A stretch of 34,074 nt of DNA, taken from positions 1 to 34,074 of the forward strand of contig JAFGES010000063.1 in assembly GCA_016931455.1 (NCBI GenBank), in the 5' to 3' direction. Below, piece after piece: positions 31,434 to 34,074 of the stretch. This DNA is from Desulfobacterales bacterium (GTDB taxonomy: Bacteria > Desulfobacterota > Desulfobacteria > Desulfobacterales > JAHDSC01). A program made the position numbers and the translations under genes. The first letter of the stretch is position 1. Each line of letters begins with the position of its first letter. Below the pieces are notes generated by a model. It made no database searches. It was not told the DNA's origin and saw nothing but the letters and a program-made list of their open reading frames with translations.

Positions 31434-31745
31434 ATGCGCAAAACAAACTCAAAAACAAAAACGTTGAACAAACGCAATCTTTGGCTGCGAATCATAGAAG
31501 ATTTAAAGCTTTTGATTGCTTTAATCAAAGATTATTGTTTGGGAAGATATCGAAAAATCCCCTATTCATCCGTTATCATTATTGTTTTTACGATTCTCTA
31601 TGTTCTTTCACCCATTGATTTCATATCCGATTTCATTCCGGGACTCGGACAAATCGACGATACGGCATTGATATTTATTTGTTTATATTTAATCGAAACG
31701 GACTTATACCAATACCGAGATTGGAAAATAGAGCAAAAATCATGA
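31434..31745 (+). CDS. DUF1232 (YkvA-like) small membrane protein
   Basis: 103 residues. The DUF1232 signature is clear at about 43-85: IPYSSVIIIVFTILYVLSPI, continuing with DFISDFIPGLGQIDD and TALIFICLYLIETDL. One or two membrane helices are likely, with a basic N-terminus (MRKTNSKTKTLNKRN) in the cytoplasm. The function of DUF1232 proteins is not established. The gene lies 7 bases behind the MBL-fold gene and is probably cotranscribed. No partner in the lipid A cluster is evident. Confidence 0.85.
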   Translation: MRKTNSKTKTLNKRNLWLRIIEDLKLLIALIKDYCLGRYRKIPYSSVIIIVFTILYVLSPIDFISDFIPGLGQIDDTALIFICLYLIETDLYQYRDWKIEQKS

Positions 31746-31758
31746 TAAAAGGTATCTG

Positions 31759-32286
31759 ATGGCAGAGATCAAAAGCACACTCGATTTAATAATGGAAAAA
31801 ACCAAGCACCTAACCCTTACCCAAGAAGAAAAGGAGAAACAGACTTTCGAAGAATTTAGGAAAAAGCTAAACGGCTTATTGAAAAAATTTGAAGAAGGAA
31901 TCTATACAAATATCGAGTTTGACTCCGAATTGAAAGAACTTCAAAAGCACTATGAAATCACGGAAAAAAAGATTGTGATTCGCGCCATTGCCGACGAAAT
32001 CAATCTTGATCAGGATAACACGCTTTTATTGACTCTATTAAAAAATACTTACGGCTCGGACGTCAACCCCATCCAATCGGTATTGGATCATTATCAAACT
32101 GCAATCTACCAGATAACACAAGAAAGGATTCAGCAAATCAAAAAAAATATGGCTCGTGAGCATTCCATCTCAGGTTCAGCCGTTGTTCCCGATCTTGAAG
32201 AAGACGCTGTATGGCTGGAGGCCAATCAAACGATTCGTTCGAATTTCGATCAACTTCTATCCCAGGCCAAGGCTAAGCTGAAATAG
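31759..32286 (+). CDS. Hypothetical helical protein
   Basis: 175 residues; I do not recognise the family. It is highly charged (Lys/Glu-rich) and almost entirely helical by pattern, with likely coiled-coil stretches at about 20-70 (QEEKEKQTFEEFRKKLNGLL) and 115-130. No signal peptide, membrane segment, Cys pair or catalytic motif is seen, so it is probably a soluble cytoplasmic protein. The C-terminal part (EEDAVWLEANQTIRSNFDQL) looks conserved in type but gives no function. It starts 13 bases behind the DUF1232 gene, so the three genes may form an operon. The codon use is like that of its neighbours, and the ATG has weak ribosome signals (AAAGG). Confidence 0.75.
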   Translation: MAEIKSTLDLIMEKTKHLTLTQEEKEKQTFEEFRKKLNGLLKKFEEGIYTNIEFDSELKELQKHYEITEKKIVIRAIADEINLDQDNTLLLTLLKNTYGSDVNPIQSVLDHYQTAIYQITQERIQQIKKNMAREHSISGSAVVPDLEEDAVWLEANQTIRSNFDQLLSQAKAKLK

Positions 32287-32435
32287 CCGTTTAACATAAT
32301 TTGATTGTGATTTGAATCAAGGGTGGAAACCATCATTTCTGACGTCCGAAATCCTCAGCGAAAAGGCGAATATCAAAAACATCCACCACACCATTATCAG
32401 TAAAATCGAAGAAACAATTTTTTCCTACTCCATTT

Positions 32436-33716
32436 TTAAGCCGGAATACAAGGTATTTGTTTATCCTCTCCATGGGGTGGTTTTGCAGCAAATATGGTTA
32501 ATTTAAGCTCAGCATCATCCAGCAGAAGATACTCGGGTTTGCGTCCGGAAAGCTTCTCGCTTTCCGTGATAATAATCGGTACGCCTTCGCCGCGTTTATC
32601 CATAATAAAATTGCGCTGACTGCCGATGGCATTAACGTTCATGGGACAACGGGCCAACAGAGAGCTGAGCAATTCATTACGCGCGGATTGTCGTTCCGAA
32701 AGGCTGTCAATGGTCATTGTGTTGGGAATTGACCCAGGCGAGAAGATTTCCAACCTGTCACCAAACTGATGCAGTCTGATCTTTGATCCATAAAACGAGT
32801 AATCCCGGTGAACCACGGCATTCACGATCGCTTCAAAAACGGCATTCATTGAAAACTGAGGTGTCTCGATTCTGTTTGGCGCTTTGATGGCATATACACG
32901 CATATTCCGATCGACAAACCTGCAAGCTTCCTGAATCTGAATATCCAGAGGTCCTGTAATGTCTTTGGCATCCAGTTGATAGGCTGCATTCCGTTCGGAA
33001 CCACGATAGCAGACCGCCTGTATAAAGGCATTCGGCATAAACGACTCCGGCGCATCACCGGCCATCAAAATACCGCTTACCGTAGGGCGAAAAACATGAT
33101 CTTCATCCGTTGCAATCAGTTTCATCTTTTCCAAAAACTCCTGATCGTTGGTCGGGGAAATCACTGTTTTGAAACGCTTCCACAATTTTGGATTCAAATC
33201 ATCCATCTTAGCATTTGGAACAATCTGTTCATCGAATCGAATCAGCCGGACCTGGCTGCGTTGTTGAAAGAGGCGAGATAAGACATCCGGTCTCATCTGT
33301 CGTTTTGAACTGCCGATCCGCCGGAAATACCCACCCGGGCTTTGATGTACGAAAAGACTTCTGGGGACATCGATACGAATAATCACCTTTTCACTGCCAT
33401 TTTCCCCCATGATCGGCATCTTACGAATGATACAGTCCAACGGCGGCTCAATTAGGTCGTTGCAGATGCCCCGCAACCATGTTTCGACGATATCCAACTT
33501 GTCATGCGGTATGCCGTATATGGTCTTTGACTTGTCATCCACGCCCAGCAGGATAACACCGGTATGAGTATTAGCCATGGCAGCGAGTTCGTCCGCCATG
33601 CCGTTTCGGTGCGGACCTGTGATTTTATCCCCGCTGAATTGGACGGTTTTGAGCTCAAGGACGGAGTCTTCACCCAGTTTTATTTGCTTTATGATATCTA
33701 TTTTATTTTCAAACAT
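32436..33716 (-). CDS. AlbA_2/Schlafen-like ATP-binding protein
   Basis: 426 residues from the ATG at 33716, with GGGGAGG 6 bases before it. The N-terminal AlbA_2 (Schlafen-like) domain covers about 15-125: the core E of VLELKTVQF, ELAAMANTHTGVILLGVDD and IYGI. The C-terminal part (about 260-370) is a GHKL-type ATPase-like domain with AVFEAIVNAVVHRDYSFYGS and RLEIFSPGSIPN. The end GEGVPIIITESEKLSG is typical. Such proteins are usually annotated as putative transcriptional regulators or ATP-binding proteins, and relatives occur near defence genes. What this one does is unknown. It is convergent to the hypothetical gene, and no partner gene follows on its strand. Confidence 0.8.
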   Translation of the reverse strand: MFENKIDIIKQIKLGEDSVLELKTVQFSGDKITGPHRNGMADELAAMANTHTGVILLGVDDKSKTIYGIPHDKLDIVETWLRGICNDLIEPPLDCIIRKMPIMGENGSEKVIIRIDVPRSLFVHQSPGGYFRRIGSSKRQMRPDVLSRLFQQRSQVRLIRFDEQIVPNAKMDDLNPKLWKRFKTVISPTNDQEFLEKMKLIATDEDHVFRPTVSGILMAGDAPESFMPNAFIQAVCYRGSERNAAYQLDAKDITGPLDIQIQEACRFVDRNMRVYAIKAPNRIETPQFSMNAVFEAIVNAVVHRDYSFYGSKIRLHQFGDRLEIFSPGSIPNTMTIDSLSERQSARNELLSSLLARCPMNVNAIGSQRNFIMDKRGEGVPIIITESEKLSGRKPEYLLLDDAELKLTIFAAKPPHGEDKQIPCIPA

Positions 33717-33742
33717 AATCAACCTCCCCTTCCTCTCAGCAC

Positions 33743-33835
33743 TCAGTCATATTCCATGAAAAGTTTTGGATCTTCTTCGAGGATATTGTTCGTAATTTTT
33801 CCCGCCGCATTGATGATGGTGGCGTAGTTTCGCTG
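33743..33835 (-). pseudogene. Possible 3' remnant of a gene upstream of the AlbA_2 gene
   Basis: Thirty sense codons run from just after an in-frame TAG to a TGA 27 bases before the AlbA_2 ATG. They contain protein-like text (NYATIINAAGKITNNILEED) without a start codon, and may be the tail of a degraded upstream gene. The family is not recognised. Confidence 0.25.
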
Positions 33836-34031
33836 CTATAAATATAAATGCTCCTTGTAACATGACATCATTATTTTTTTTGGAAGTTACTTACACTTAC
33901 ACCTTTTGCTATTCCAAGTAAAGGGAACAGACTATTCAAAACTATGGCAACCCCTTAAAGCCGTATAACAAGTTATGGATTTCATTGACGAGCCGATCGC
34001 TTAACGTGTTGAAAATTTTTCTTAACAATTG

Positions 34032-34064
34032 ATCCCCCTATCGGGTAGAATCTGGTAGGGGGAT
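34032..34064 (+). repeat. Stem-loop directly before an ATG at the window edge
   Basis: ATCCCCCTA (34032-34040) pairs with TAGGGGGAT (34056-34064), extended by one C-G and one U-G pair, with a loop of about 11 nt. Five bases later stands ATG TCC, the last six bases of the window. Such hairpins precede REP-associated (RAYT) or IS200/IS605-type transposase genes, whose proteins often start MS. This reading is speculative, since only two codons are visible. Confidence 0.4.
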
Positions 34065-34074
34065 TTCTATGTCC

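Larger units (their letters stand above)
33717..34068. other. Gene-poor region at the right edge
   Basis: About 350 bases without a convincing intact gene. It contains the ribosome site of the AlbA_2 gene, a possible 30-codon gene remnant (33743-33835, minus), AT-rich sequence and the terminal stem-loop at 34032-34064. I saw no tRNA, array or clear promoter. Confidence 0.45.

Noticed and set aside
32303-32322. TTGATT/AATCAA hairpin as a terminator after the hypothetical gene
   Set aside because: The stem is 6 bp and AT-only without a T-run.
32312-32506. 64-codon plus-strand frame behind the hypothetical gene
   Set aside because: It begins with TTG, lacks a ribosome site and overlaps the end of the convergent AlbA_2 gene by about 70 bases.

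Overview
The window looks like a chromosomal segment of a Gram-negative deltaproteobacterium (Desulfobacterota; a Desulfobacterales-type sulfate reducer is my best guess). The base composition is moderately AT-rich by eye. The reasons are the gene order lysS-lolC-lolD-bamA-skp-lpxD-fabZ-lpxA-lpxI-oxidoreductase-lpxB, the use of LpxI rather than LpxH, a DHH/CBS/poly(A)-polymerase fusion protein, and scpA-scpB next to trpS. Species cannot be named from the sequence alone.

Region 1 (1-1900, accessory). A broken piece of a Cas3 helicase (motif VI only) runs in frame into a degenerate repeat that opens a short type I-F-like CRISPR array. The array has 8 identical 28-bp repeats, 8 spacers and a partly deleted repeat copy behind the last one. 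No leader and no intact cas gene is visible. A HigB/HigA toxin-antitoxin pair with a palindromic operator follows, then a solitary type I-C-like repeat. This debris lies on the 3' side of a tRNA-Val(CAC) gene, a typical integration site.

Region 2 (1968-7621, minus strand). A tightly packed core operon reads from right to left: DHH-CBS-nucleotidyltransferase fusion, site-2-type zinc protease, trpS, scpA, scpB. Neighbours overlap by 4 bp or abut. A strong-looking tRNA promoter overlaps the scpB stop codon.

Region 3 (7622-12203, plus strand). A 420-bp divergent intergenic region is followed by pilC (type IV pilus or type II secretion platform protein), a PilS/NtrB-like membrane histidine kinase without a response regulator next to it, and lysS.

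Region 4 (12284-29999, plus strand). This is an outer-membrane biogenesis supercluster: lipoprotein release (lolC, lolD), barrel assembly (bamA, skp), lipid A synthesis (lpxD, fabZ, lpxA, lpxI, lpxB, a DUF374 acyltransferase, waaA, lpxK) and LPS export (msbA, lptF, lptG). A Gfo/Idh/MocA dehydrogenase sits between lpxI and lpxB. It may be a GnnA-like lipid A sugar oxidase whose usual aminotransferase partner is absent here. lpxC is not in the window.

Region 5 (30000-34074). Hairpins and a terminator close the cluster. They are followed by a small ABM-domain protein (minus), a metallo-beta-lactamase-fold hydrolase, a DUF1232 membrane protein, an unrecognised helical protein, and an AlbA_2/Schlafen-like ATP-binding protein (minus). 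The window ends in a stem-loop directly before ATG TCC, possibly the start of a transposase. Four intergenic sites around a GACTTTTTA-like core look like copies of a dispersed repeat.

I saw no clear, complete, previously undescribed system. The best leads are the recombined CRISPR remnants, the orphan oxidoreductase in the lpx cluster, the extra N-terminal domain of BamA and the dispersed intergenic repeat.
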